Assembly: GCA_000711775.1 (NCBI GenBank)
Contig: ARYC01000474.1
Coordinates: forward strand, 100,098-164,097
Reading direction: 5' to 3'
Length of the DNA stretch: 64,000 nucleotides
Source of the DNA: Oxytricha trifallax
Lineage: Eukaryota; Ciliophora; Spirotrichea; Sporadotrichida; Oxytrichidae
The notes beneath the pieces were generated by a model. The model saw only the letters and a list, made by a program, of their open reading frames with translations, was not told where the DNA came from and searched no databases. The translations under genes and the position numbers were made by a program. Positions 16,916 to 28,800 of this stretch are shown piece after piece; position 1 is the first letter of the stretch; each line of letters starts with the position of its first letter.

Positions 16916-18165
16916 TATATAAATTCATTCAGACTTAATATTTCTTATAATATTTCTAAAGTCATTAATGAATGATTATTAAGAATAAAAGTAAAAAGAA
17001 ATATAAAGATTTTGGGCGTTTAACTCTGAATTATTGTGTCATGATGCTATTTAGTGGGTGACTAGGATGGGTAAAGTTGTCTGTCTATTAGCGGCTCTTT
17101 TAACTCCTCCATAATTATTGCATAACTTCATAAATATGATGAAATTATTATAAGTTGGCATATATATTTATTTCTAATAATTTGATTGGAATTTGTATAT
17201 AGTAATAATCAAAAGTTGTTAATAATTTAATGATTAAAAACCTACAAATTAATTAAATAAATTCATTATACTATCTAATGATATAAATATTAAATTGTGA
17301 ACTAATATGATATCGCGTTTACTTCTCATAATTATGTCATGTGACAAAGCAAATTGATATATAATATATATTTCTAAAATTTATAGTTTTCTAAATTATT
17401 ATCAAAATTCATGAAATCACCCAATTATTTAATGTGATTTAAAAGAACAGATCATAATTAGAAATGGAATATAATAAATACAATCTTCAAAATTAATACG
17501 ATGCAACTTATTATAAAATATTTAGTTCATAATTAAATGTTAAATTAATTAATTATTATGCCCTCTTTATTTAATAAATGTAAACTAGAGCAATATTTGA
17601 ATTAATTTGTACAAATATTTAACTTGAAGGGGAAGGCTATATATAACATTTTTTAAATTTGTTTTACTTTTTATCAATTTACCCATAATATTATAAATCT
17701 AATACTGTTTTTATATATTTATTGATAAAAATTAGGAGATAATACGGTAAAACTATAATTATACAATACAACCAATTTTACTAGACACTTAAAATCATAT
17801 CAAGTACTTAAGAAAAATAATAAATTTCTTTATTTTGCACTTTTTAAAAAAAAATATTTGATAAAATGGTATTTTTAAAAATGAGAGATATATGGATTTT
17901 TAAACAAAATAATTAATAAAAATTTAAAATACATATTTAACTAATGATTAGAAAATAAATACAATGTTAGAGAAATTTAATTGCTTAAAATAATTTCATA
18001 CAGGAAATGTTTTTAATAACTATTATCTTTAAAGAGAGAACCTTTAATTTAACCCACCCCCTCCAAATAACTTTGCTATTCTTTTGAAATGTATATTTAA
18101 TTTCTAAATTTGAAGTTTGATTTATAGTTTTATAATAATATAAAAACATTTTAGAAACAAGAAAT
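16916..18165. other. Intergenic AT-rich DNA between divergent genes
   Basis: A spacer of 1.25 kb between the start of the PI4K gene (minus) and the RING/Kelch gene (plus). It is strongly AT-rich except for a slightly GC-richer patch at 17030-17110 with no convincing frame. No repeat, RNA gene or telomere-like motif was recognised. Confidence 0.45.
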
Positions 18166-19974
18166 ATGGACGCCCTGCCATCCTCCTCATCCATCGATGA
18201 ATCCAACACAAAATCACAGTCTTATGTTTACGAAGATGACTTAAAACAAATAAACAAAAATATCATGTTTTGAAAATAATTCCAGTAACTTATCACATTA
18301 TAAATATATTTTAAAAACTTAAATGTCTAATAATCATATTATGAATTAATCTTTAATGGACTAAATTTAACTAAAGTTTTTACTAAACTACATAGACAAC
18401 AAGCCAGATGTCCAAGCTTTCATTCCCGAATTAGTATGTGGAGTATGCAACTACATACTGAAGAACCCCCTAGAATGCAAGGTCTGCGAGAAGCCTATTT
18501 GCTCAGACTGCAAAGTTCAATGGTTTGCCAAGAACCCCAATCATTGTCCTTTCTGCAGAAGCAACAGCCAGTTTGATAAAGTTAACAGAATAACAAGGAA
18601 TCTTCTCGGTAAAATCAGATTCCAGTGCATTTACAGAGACAAGGGGTGCAAGGAAGTGTTCCCCTATGCTGATATTTTCAAACATTAAGACACTTGCCCT
18701 ACAATTATATTCAGGTGCTAGCATTGTTCTTATGTCGGGCATAACGACGATAAGCCTCTTCACAATTGCATTTCTTACCTGACTGAGCAAATAAACCAAG
18801 CCAATCAAGATAACACCAAGCTTCGTGGCATCATCTAGTCAAACAAAGATAAAAACAATGTCTTCGCCAGCAAACTTTTCTATTTTGCTAAGCTCAACTA
18901 ACATGCCTACTATGACTTCGAAACTCTGAAATGGTCCAGTTTTAAGGTTTTCGACAGAAAAATCAGCGAGGGGAAGATTGTAGTGCTAGACAAGTCAAAT
19001 ATACTGATTATTGGTGGGTATGAGAGCGAGTCATTCGATTGGAGTAGTGATGTGCCCAGCTCATAGATCATTCAGTTCAATATTCCATCCAAAAAGTTCA
19101 AAACTATAAACTAACTTCTATTCAGACCAATTTCTATATTTATTGAAATTAATGCTAATTAGGTTTAGGTGAAATGATGAATAATAGAATCTACTTCGGT
19201 ATAGCTCAGGAAGAGGATGAAATTTATATTATAGGAGGTTCTCTCAAAGGTTCAGATTTGAAATAATGCGAGACTTTCAATACTACATCTAAATGTATTC
19301 ATTTTTATTGCATGTTTAAATTATAGTAGAAACCTTTAATTAGGTAATTGACATTTAATTATAATAAAATGGCAATAAGCCCTTCCATAACTCACTCAAG
19401 CAGTGAGAGGACCAAATTGTTGCACATTCACAAAGAGATATGTGTACACTGTAGGTTTTGAAACTTAGGGCAACCGCACTTCTATCCAATAATTGGACTA
19501 ACAAAGAGGCAACTGGTAAATAATTCATATAATGTCTGAGAAAAAGATCTGGCTAGTAGGTCTTCACATGCTAACTAGATAATTATTCAATTTCTTAATA
19601 AATCTCATTAAATTCTTGATTTCAATTTGGCGTTTTAAACATCCCATTATTAAACAGATATTCAAACGATTTTAAAATCCTTTTAAATGCTTAATGCAGA
19701 AACAATGATTATGTTTGGCGGTTAAGCAATTTCAGACAACAACTTGAAATTCAACCAGATTATAAAGTACAAGGTGTCAAACAACAAAATAATCCCTCAG
19801 GAGCAGCAACTTATGAAAGCTGACAAGTTCTTCTTCAACAACCAAAATATATTTGATAAGGAGTCGAACTCGTTGTACTCCATGGGCAGAGACTACATTC
19901 ATAAGGTCAGTTTGGATAAGATGAGCTGCTTCATCCCTGATGTTGGATATGTGGAATATGCTACATAATTTTGA
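18166..19974 (+). CDS. RING-type zinc finger, TRAF-like and Kelch-repeat protein (possible E3 ligase)
   Basis: MDS 1 (18166 to about 18235) encodes MDALPSSSSIDESNTKSQSY. After an IES, the main MDS from about 18390 carries an eight-Cys RING-like finger (CGVCNYIL...CKVCEKPICSDC...CPFC). A TRAF-type Cys/His segment follows (CIYRDKGCKEVFPYADIFKH, then TCPTIIFRCQHC), then a Kelch-like part (ILIIGGYESESFD, EIYIIGGSLKGSD, MIMFGGQAISDNN). More IESs or introns lie near 19150, 19315-19370 and 19565-19660. TGA stop at 19972. RING plus a substrate-binding Kelch region suggests ubiquitin ligation, but the RING uses Cys where many have His, so activity is inferred only. Convergent with the Trx-Grx gene. 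Confidence 0.75.
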
Positions 19975-20407
19975 ATAAATTATTTTTCATAAACATTTTG
20001 CCTGAATTTACGACTTAAATAATACCAATCTTTTCTAGTTATATTGGCTATAAATTACCACTAATACTAATTTTATAATTTGAATATTACTCTCAGTGAG
20101 AAGGAGGTCTATAGCTCAAATATTTTAGTAATTATATAACAAACTCTTAATGAGTAGCAATAATGTGAAGAGTTTATTGTTCAAGTGAGACAAGACTGAT
20201 AATAGTGTTTTATAATTTAGATTGATATTTAACTACTTATTAATTGTTTTCTAAAATTAAAAATTCTTAACCGAAATTAACATAATCTTTTTCTTATATA
20301 TTAATTCATCAAATCACTCCTTCAAAATAATAATTGTTAATTATTTTTTTAATTGCTTAAAAACTTACCATTTAATTAAGAAATTTATATAATATAATTT
20401 GAATAAA
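19975..20407. other. Convergent intergenic spacer with a short coding-like stretch
   Basis: A spacer of 433 bp between two convergent genes. From about 20080 to 20190 one plus-strand frame reads ITLSEKEVYSSNILVIIQQT and ends at TGA near 20190. It may be an orphan MDS or chance. The rest is AT-rich. Confidence 0.25.
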
Positions 20408-22496
20408 TCACTCTCCCTTGAGTACTTCCTCGAGTTCGCCACTTTCATCAAGCTCCTCAACTATATCAATACCTCCAACTAGTTAGCCGTTAACATAGAG
20501 TTAAGGATATGTGGGCCAATTAGAGTATTTCTTCAACCCTTCTCTAACTTCGTCATCGCTGAAGATATCAAAATGAGTATACTATAAAACTGATTAATTC
20601 TACACGATATCGAATAGGTGTTTTTAAAAAATGACCAAAGGTGAGACCATCGTATTTATTAAGGAGGCTGACGATTCTCTTACTGAATCCACAGTATGGA
20701 GAGGAAGCATGCCCTTTAATAAACACCATGATTTTCTCTTAATTAATGAGCTTCTTCAATCTTGATTCCAGAGTTTCATGTACTTCGTCAGATGGATTTA
20801 AATAAAGTTAAACTAAAATCTAATTCTCCAATTACAATAGATAAATTAGTTTTTATGAGTGTGTTTTGATTATCTATTTAAATTATATTTAAAAAAAACT
20901 CACACATTTATAACTATAAATATGGGACAAGTGTGAGGAGCTCATTAGCATTATATAATTTGTGAACAGTCTCCAAATTGCCAATAAGTTGGCCGTTTAT
21001 ATAAAGTGCTGGAACTCCCTAGAAATCAGCTTAAGTTTTCAACCATTCAACTAACTCTAATTCATTTTTCTAATTTCAAAAAAGAAAATCCTAATATAGT
21101 GTTAATTTATTACAAAATTATTGAACTCAACATTCTTAGAGGCATCAACTGCTGCAATTCTTACTCCATTGCTTTTTAAAAGTTTTATAAGCTCCTAACT
21201 ATCTTTGCCTTGAGGTTGTTCTACGCTTCCCTCGATGATAGCCAAAACTTTGTGTTAACTCAAGATCATTGGCCACTCTTCTGAAGGTGTAACTATTACT
21301 ATATTTTATGATATAGATTCATACCTATGGGGAAATTAGTGATAGATCTATATAATATTTAACACAATTTAATGTTAAGGTGGTAACTTCTTGGCAGATT
21401 TAGGAACCATCTCATCAAATTCACCATTTTCAATGAGTTCTGTGACGATGTCCACTCCGCCTGTGAATTTACCATCGAGATAGATCTAAGGGAAAGTTGG
21501 CCAGTTTGAATAGTACTTTAGCCATTCATTAAATCGTGAATTCTAATATTTTTTATAGAGTAAAATCAGCAACTATTATAATTAAATCTAATTTACCATA
21601 GATCTCTACGTTGAGAATAAATTTGAAATAATCATATTTTTAATTAAAAATATAACTTATAATATGATTGTCTAATTCTCTCATCGGCAAGAATATCAAA
21701 AGTTTTATACTTGTAGCCTTCTTTGCCAAACATTTCCACTAGTCTTCTGGTGAATTTGCACTTTGGGGCATCAGCAGTTCCCTTGATGAATGCGAAGAAT
21801 GCGTTTGATTTCACCATATCCTCTATTTCTCTGAATGCTTTTAACTTCTCCTCCTCAAACCACTTTGTGTAGAACTCGTTTTTATTAGAAATAAAATATA
21901 GTATAAATAGATGGGAGATATTATTATTTAGTTTGAGATGAAATAATATCGATTTAAATATGAGAAATTGAAATTATTAATATTTTTTAATAATATTTAA
22001 TTATCGTTTTGAGTTTCAATAAGCTGAATGAGTTGGTCTGGTGAGGGATTTTAGACAAGTTCTGGATTGATCTTGTGTGGATGAATCAAAGCCAATGTTG
22101 GTACTTCATTTACTCAAATTATATGCTATTAACATATTGGTTAAAATTTAATTATGAAGATTGATATCAAACTTATCGACCAAATCTTAAGCTTCATCAG
22201 AGTTGCACTAGAAAACAAATGTTAACAAAAACTTTTCCTCAATATTATTGTAGTTATAATAGCATTGAAATTCTCTGATTAACGTAAACCTTTAGAGTCA
22301 TTTAAATATATAGTTGAATTCTTATACTTACCCAAGCAAATTTGACATTTTTGTAGACTTTGGTCATCTCACTTAATTAATCTCTCAATTGGTGGCAGGG
22401 TTGATGCCAGTCTGCCCAAAACAACAAAGCCAGGCATTTATCAGTCAGGGTTTTCTTCAATTGCTCCAATTGTGCCAAGTCTTTTATAATAGCCAT
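20408..22496 (-). CDS. Multidomain monothiol glutaredoxin: Trx-Grx-Grx-Grx (Grx3/PICOT-like)
   Basis: Family members bind [2Fe-2S] clusters with glutathione and act in cytosolic iron handling. Start ATG at 22496. The N-terminal thioredoxin-like domain (MAIIKDLAQLEQL, WADWHQPCHQ, VPTLALIHPHK) has WHQPC in place of WCGPC, so only one Cys remains. Three Grx domains follow. The first, about 21870-21375, has CKFT in the active-site position. The second, about 21290-20935, reads EQPQGKDSQELI with no Cys. The third, about 20740-20408, has the canonical CGFS (SSPYCGFSKRIV) and ends GELEEVLKGE then TGA. Each domain is split by short IESs or introns. One Trx plus three Grx is the plant GrxS17 layout; animals usually have two Grx. 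Cluster binding probably depends on the last domain. Confidence 0.85.
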
Positions 22497-22804
22497 TTTT
22501 AACTTTAAAATTTCATAATATATGAAAATAGATAAATTGTTCTAGTGTAAAAGTTTTTCATTATATCTCAACGAGTTCTGATTGCTATTGAGCATGAGCT
22601 CCTTAAGCAGTAAAAGTAGGTATCATCTTTAAATCTTTTAATGATAAATTTATGATAATATATACAGAAATACGTAATTTAAAGAAATAGTTAAAAGTAT
22701 AGTCAGCAAATTATGATTTTTAAGATTTGTATAGTCACTTAATAATTATTAATAAATAATATTAAGAAAGCGATTTCAAATCAACTTACACAAACTAGCA
22801 ATAA
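22497..22804. other. Divergent intergenic spacer
   Basis: 308 bp of AT-rich sequence between the starts of the Trx-Grx gene (minus) and the CCCH gene (plus). It should hold both upstream regions and the two nanochromosome ends. No motif is clear enough to call. Confidence 0.4.
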
Positions 22805-24330
22805 ATGGAAGTAAGTATATACTATACATTTTGAGGAGAGTCTTTAAAGTTAAATCTCCAAGAATTAGTCTAATTTGGATCATTAATGAAAGTTCTCTAT
22901 AATTGAGGCTTTCATGTTGTTCCATTTAATTAATCGAGCAATTCTTGGGGTTCTTATCTTGGATTTAATATGTTTGAAATACTGGGATTACCTCCTTTTC
23001 CTTTTATTATTAAATACCGTAACAAAGATTCTAATTGCTTATATAGGGACAACAACCACAACAACAAGATCAAAATCAGCAACAACCTCAATTCCAAATG
23101 GGAGCTGACCCCAACCAATTCCCACAACAGTACATGATGGGAGGTGGATTTATGGGCTAAGTCGATCCAAACATGATGATGCAAATGCAAGGATTCCCAC
23201 AACAACAATACGGTGGCTACTGTAAGCTATTAACTCTAAATCTTATTAATTTTCTTCAGAACAACCAATGGGTGGTCAACAATCAGCAATTTTTAAAGAA
23301 TAGTTATCGAAAAGCGTAAACATCATTTATTACGGACATAGTCAATCCAAAATTGTGAATTCATGGGAGGCTACGGAATGGGTGGCGGCTACGGTTAACA
23401 AATGGGAGGCAACAGTGCTTACGGCAGCAAATCTCACTTCCAAAGAGCTCAAGGAAACGATCCAGCCAAGTACAAGACTGTCATGTGCAGACACTTCCAA
23501 ACACAAGGTCAGTGCACCCTTGGAGACAAGTGCTCATTCGCTCACGGAGAACACGAACTCAGAAAGGTAAGAGTCAATCGAAATTTTCATTTAAGAGTGA
23601 AGCAAATCTGATTCGCTGGGTGATTGCTGAAATGGCTTAACTAACCCAGCATATCTTTCTAATGTTTCAAATACTTGGTTACTAATTACTATTCAAATTA
23701 TAGGGAGCTGGTGGTCAAGTCTATCAACCAAAGCAATATGGAAGCGATAACAACGGTGGTGGTCGTGGAGGCTACGTCCCAAGAGGAGGTCGCGGAGGCA
23801 GAGGTGGCTTCTAAAACTTCAACACTCAAGGCCGTGATTAAACCTTCAAAACTGCTCTTTGCAAGAACTTCGAGCAAGGATTTAACATTCATAGTTGCTA
23901 ATTGTTAATATGGAGAGTATTTAATGAAAATTAAATTAAGGAAACTGCAAATACGGAGACAAGTGTTCATTCGCTCATGGAGATCACGAATTAAAGAAGG
24001 GTGGTAGCCCATCAGGCCCAGGCAAATTCAACCTTAACCCACCACCAGTACCAGGTCTTGCTGGTTTCCAAGGTATTGGAGGTATGCCACCTGCTATGGG
24101 AGGTCTTCCAGTATACGGTCAACATGAAAATATATGAATATAAGAGCCTTAAACTATACCTTTTTATAAATATTTTAATCATAGTAAATTTTTACTAACA
24201 AAATCAACAACAATACGGAATGCAACAAATGCAACCACAACTTCAATAAAATCCACTCGTCGGAGGCGCTCAAGTTCAAGCCAACGTTACCGGAGATTAC
24301 CCATCCCTCGGAAACCCCAACTCACAATGA
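22805..24330 (+). CDS. Two-CCCH zinc-finger, Gly/Gln-rich RNA-binding protein
   Basis: ATG at 22805. After M-E, a GTAAGT...ATATAG interval (22811-23046, intron possibly containing an IES) leads into a Gln/Met/Gly-rich stretch. A 38-bp intron follows near 23221, then three resolved IESs. CCCH finger 1 is CRHFQTQGQCTLGDKCSFAH (C-x8-C-x5-C-x3-H) and finger 2 is CKNFEQGNCKYGDKCSFAH. Between them lies an RGG-like region (GGRGGYVPRGGRGGRGGF). The C-terminus is Pro/Gly/Gln-rich and ends GNPNSQ with TGA at 24328. Tandem CCCH fingers of the TIS11 type bind AU-rich RNA, so a role in mRNA control is likely. An interval of about 130 bp at 23568-23703 can be read as an intron or an IES. Confidence 0.85.
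23284..23360. other. IES, pointer AAT
   Basis: AAT at 23281-23283 and 23358-23360 flanks a 77-bp insert. Removing it with one AAT gives G-G-Q-Q-F-M-G-G-Y in the frame used on both sides. Alternative pointers AATT and TCA break the frame. Confidence 0.8.
23881..23942. other. IES, pointer AAGGA, inside CCCH finger 2
   Basis: AAGGA at 23876-23880 and 23938-23942. Removing the 62-bp insert joins F-E-Q-G to N-C-K-Y-G and restores the second zinc finger's Cys spacing. This is a clean, independently testable MDS junction. Confidence 0.88.
24125..24209. other. IES, pointer TCAACA
   Basis: TCAACA at 24119-24124 and 24204-24209 flanks 85 bp. Joining gives G-Q-Q-Q-Y-G-M in frame. Shorter pointers such as AACA also keep the frame, so the exact junction is slightly ambiguous within the Gln repeat. 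Confidence 0.7.
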
Positions 24331-25823
24331 GCACGAGAATGAAAGTTCTTTACTCATCCCGTGTGAGTGAGATTCTGAAAAGTTAGACATGAATTTCCAG
24401 CTAGTCTCTTTACCAAAAGGGGATAAGTGAAGGATTCTTGTTGAAACTTTTTCATATTTCAAAAACTATAAAGAAGTTAAATTTAGAGTTAAGAGAGAGC
24501 TTTATGAGGAGTATTGAAGTCAAAGGTAGGTTAAGTCAGTGATATTTTAATGAGAGATTGAGCACAAATTTTGATTAAATAAAAAAGATATGGTGTTATG
24601 ATGACTGAAGAAAGAACGGAGATGTTCAAATTATTATTAACTAACTAAGTAACTAAAGAAATTTTGTGATATTTTATATTGTTTTGACTATGAATTCCTA
24701 TAAAATATATTATAATTTAATTGTAACTAAAGTAAAATGTTAACTAATAAATCATAATACATGGATATGGGTTCAATAGCACTTAATAAGATTTAATGTC
24801 AATGATAATAACTTAATAAACTAAAGGATCATATTTTATACCCCAAAACCCCTTTCATGCTACGGAGAATGTAATATCTTTTTATTAACAATATATTTTA
24901 TATTTTCATATACTTTTTCTTTTAGATATCTACTATATAATAAAATAAAGAGTCGACTTAACTTTTCATAAAATATCATAATTATTTTTTTTATGTTTAT
25001 TACTATAAATTACTAATTTTACTTATTTTTATTCGAAGAATTGAATAAATCGAAAATATATGTATTAGAATTTATTTAACTTATCTTCATAATTCTTAAG
25101 ATCAAAATGACAAAAATATCAAAAAAGGAATAAGCTTTTTAAAATTTCTATCTAATTATGATTATTTTTTAAAGCCAAGTTTTTTTCGAAACAATTTATA
25201 GACATTGTTAAAATGCTATTAGTAAAAATAAAAAATTATTCATCTTTCTAAAATGAAAAATTAACAAAAATTGAGTTATCAATTAAATTCATATGCATGT
25301 AAAATAAATAAATTCCTTAAAAGTTTATTTTTGTATATATTGGTACCTAAAATAAAACTTAAGTAGTAGTTCCATCATAATATTTATTAAGTAATAACTA
25401 TGGATATGTTCATTAACCCACTCATCATAAAATAAAGAACTTAACTTATAATTTTACATATTTATGGGCTGAAATCTGGATTTTGTAATTGCTATTAATT
25501 AAAAAAATTACATTTTAGTCGCATGACTTTTATATTTAACAAAAAAGCTATAAAAAACATATATTTAATTATATAAATCTATATCTAATTTAAAGGATAT
25601 TCATTTATGAAGAAAAAATGTTTTCATTTTTTGTCAAAATCAACCAGACAAAAAATCGTATAAATTTGAATTATTTACTTCTAATAGGGTGGGAACCCTT
25701 CGAATTCGACCAAATAACTAAGGCTATGATAATAAAGTAATAGTTAAGATAAGATAAGATAAACTTAATAAGGTAATAAATGCTTTAATGCTAATATGGT
25801 AATAATCTAACAATTTAATAATA
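24331..25823. other. Intergenic AT-rich DNA with one C4A4C4 12-mer
   Basis: About 1.5 kb between co-directional genes. The first 200 bp after the stop remain moderately GC-rich, consistent with a 3' UTR and chromosome end. CCCCAAAACCCC occurs at 24841-24852 without TBE sequence beside it. The rest is AT-rich with no recognised gene. Confidence 0.45.
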
Positions 25824-28800
25824 ATGATTAATAACGCCGATGCACTCTCTGCTTCTCCATCCACACCCAATTCTTACAATCTTTGCAAATAGACACATAC
25901 AATACACTCATTGAATTGACCTGCAAGATAACGATATCATTTATACTGTTCTTAATTACTCTAAAAACTTCTTATAATCTATCTATTATTTTCTCATACT
26001 TCCAAATAAAATATAATATCGCTTAAAATTTTAAGAATTTTGGGAATTGTGGTGTATTTTTGTGGAAATTACTTAACATTTTTATTAAAAAATATAAATT
26101 CAACTAGATTTTTTGTTTTATTTTATAAATAAATGAACTATAATAATCATTAATTCTTTGAATCTCTATTCTTATTATTTTAATCTTTTAAGGAATTAGC
26201 CAGAACTCTTTTTTTGGCAATTTTAATGGTGAGGATGTATTTCTAGTTAAGAAATACCTTGGCAAATCGAATTTTATTTTATAAGCAAATTTAATATAAT
26301 TAGTTAGAAATTAATATGAAGCAAAATTAATAGGTTGTTTAACTGAGTTCTGCTACATCAGATGTAGGAAATAATCCAAAAATCTAGCAAGCATTAAATT
26401 CAGGAAAGTAGCTTAAATCTTAAAATTAAACGAACTTGTCAAATTAGTATATACCAGCTGAATTTTTTAATATCTCTTATTAATTTAATCATCAGTTTAT
26501 GATATGTAAATTTCAAGATTAATTATCTTATTAAGGTTATAATTTATAAAATTATATCTAAAAAGCTAATACAAACTTGTAAGACAATCAACTAGGATCA
26601 AACTTTATATAAAAAAGAAAGAGCACTTTAACAAAAGTAGTGAAACCAATTTAAAATATAGACATGTCTGGTGGCAGTTCGGCCGATATCATGATTCTAG
26701 TACCAAGCTAATTTTCCGAGGAGGAGACTATAAACATGAAAATGTAGCAATAAATTTCATAGTAAAATTCAGGGTATTAGCAATTTTTATAAAGGTAGCT
26801 GTAATTTAATTAAGACCATTAGAATGTTTAGACTTAACTAATTTAACAATTTATAGGTTTAAGGTTTTTTAATTCTTATCAAGTTATTGAATAATATTTA
26901 ACTGAGTTAGTACTCTTAAGGATCTAGTTAAAAGCATAAAAATGTGAACAATCATAACTAAAACAGATTGAGATTAGCTGTATCACAAGATTAAAATGAA
27001 GTTTCAATTGAAAATTTAGACAGTGACAGTTCAAAGCCAAAGAAAAAAATAAGTAGCTAACAACTACATTAAAGTCAAGAGATTGGAACACTGAATATAA
27101 CTACCACTAAAAGTCCTACTGACCCAAAATGGAATAAAATGACATAGGAAGAGTAAGTTGAATCGTTCATAATATTACAGAATCAAATCGAGAGAGCAAA
27201 AAATAAGCTAAATCCAAATTCTTAAAACACTCAGAGTAGCTATTAGACTTAATTGTAGAATTAACCAGTCAATGAAATGCCCTATATATAATAACAACCG
27301 AGACAATGTTAGTAGCCAAGTTAAGGAATAGCACCTTCTGGTTTTAAATAGCCTAAGTAGTAGCTGTTACTGTAAAGTGCAAATAATGGTAAACTTAATT
27401 CTGGGAGAAACGAAAACATGCTACTACAGAGTCACAGCTCAGAAAGTACAAGAACAACGAATACTTTAAGTGGTTAAGGATTTAGTGGCACTGATGCTAA
27501 AAAGCGTAGAAAGTAACCATTCAATTATAACGACTAATTATAGTCGCTTAATGAGGTAGCAAATTAAAATAGTCAATAATAAAAGTAAACTGAATTTTCA
27601 GAGATTAACGAGGAGAATGAGTTTATTTTACTCGAACAGCTTAGAAATAAAAGAGAAACTTTAAATCGTAAGGAAAGTAGTAGCTCAAATGAAGAAACAA
27701 AAGTTTAACTATTCAATAATTAATACATTATTTCAAATGATTAGCCTGGCTTTAAGAAATAGCTTACTGGGTAGTAAAAACCTTCATAACAGCTATCTGC
27801 TTATTTAACACCTAGCAATAAGCCTTCAATGAAGTCAATAAACTAAAGTCAATAAGTTATTAAGTATTTATGCTGCATTTGCAAAAAAGAGAGAGAGCTA
27901 ATCTTCTTGAACAATCAATATCTAGCATCCTCATTTCTGGGCAAAGATCAAATATGTCAGTAATGTAAAGGAAGTATGGATAATACAATTTAAAGATTAA
28001 ATTAAGGAGCTTCCCAATCACCCATGTCTTCTTTGATACTCTCCCCAAGCGCTAAGAGATTGTAAATGAGATAAATCGAAAAGAAGGAGTGTTAGGAAGA
28101 TAACGAAAGTTATTTGATGCCAAGTATATCATTTACTACTTTCTCAGATATCAGCAGTCATAGTAAACAAATATTTTTGGCAAATTTAAAATCCATAAAG
28201 AAAGCAATGTGCCATATTTTAGATATAAGTTTACATTTAATTATAACGAGATATAATAGAATCTTAGGAAAATTGAGTAGTAATAAAGTATGATAAGAAA
28301 CTCCTCTAAGGGATTATTTAGATAGAATGACAATTCTCGACTGTAAAATCTCATATTGTCACCAAACAGCAGAGCTTTCCATGAAAACACAGGTATACTA
28401 TGTAATATACTGTTTATGTACTTATTTAATACTCAGCCAAATTAAAAGTGACAACTCTCAATCACTAGACCAAAGCTAATCACTAAAAGACCTTCTTCCC
28501 TCAAACAGCTCTTAGCAACTTATTCAAAAGAAGCAAAACTAAATACAAATTCAAAATTAACTGCACTAAAATAAACTAGCATTAGATAACATAGATGACT
28601 CTTCAAGCAACGAAGATGACGATGAGGGAAATGAATTCGAAGAGTATAAAACTATAAATGAGCTGTAACAAACTGGTGCTATACTTAGTAGAGGAAACAG
28701 CAGTGATTTAGAGAGCCCATAAGTCATGATAAAGTAAAATTCACTCAATGAGGAATTGCAGTTAATTAGCTAATACAGACTGCTGAAACAAGAAAGAAAC

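Noticed and set aside
22954-23208. Minus ORF rich in His/Leu near the CCCH gene
   Set aside because: Antisense of the Gln/Met-rich N-terminus of the CCCH protein.
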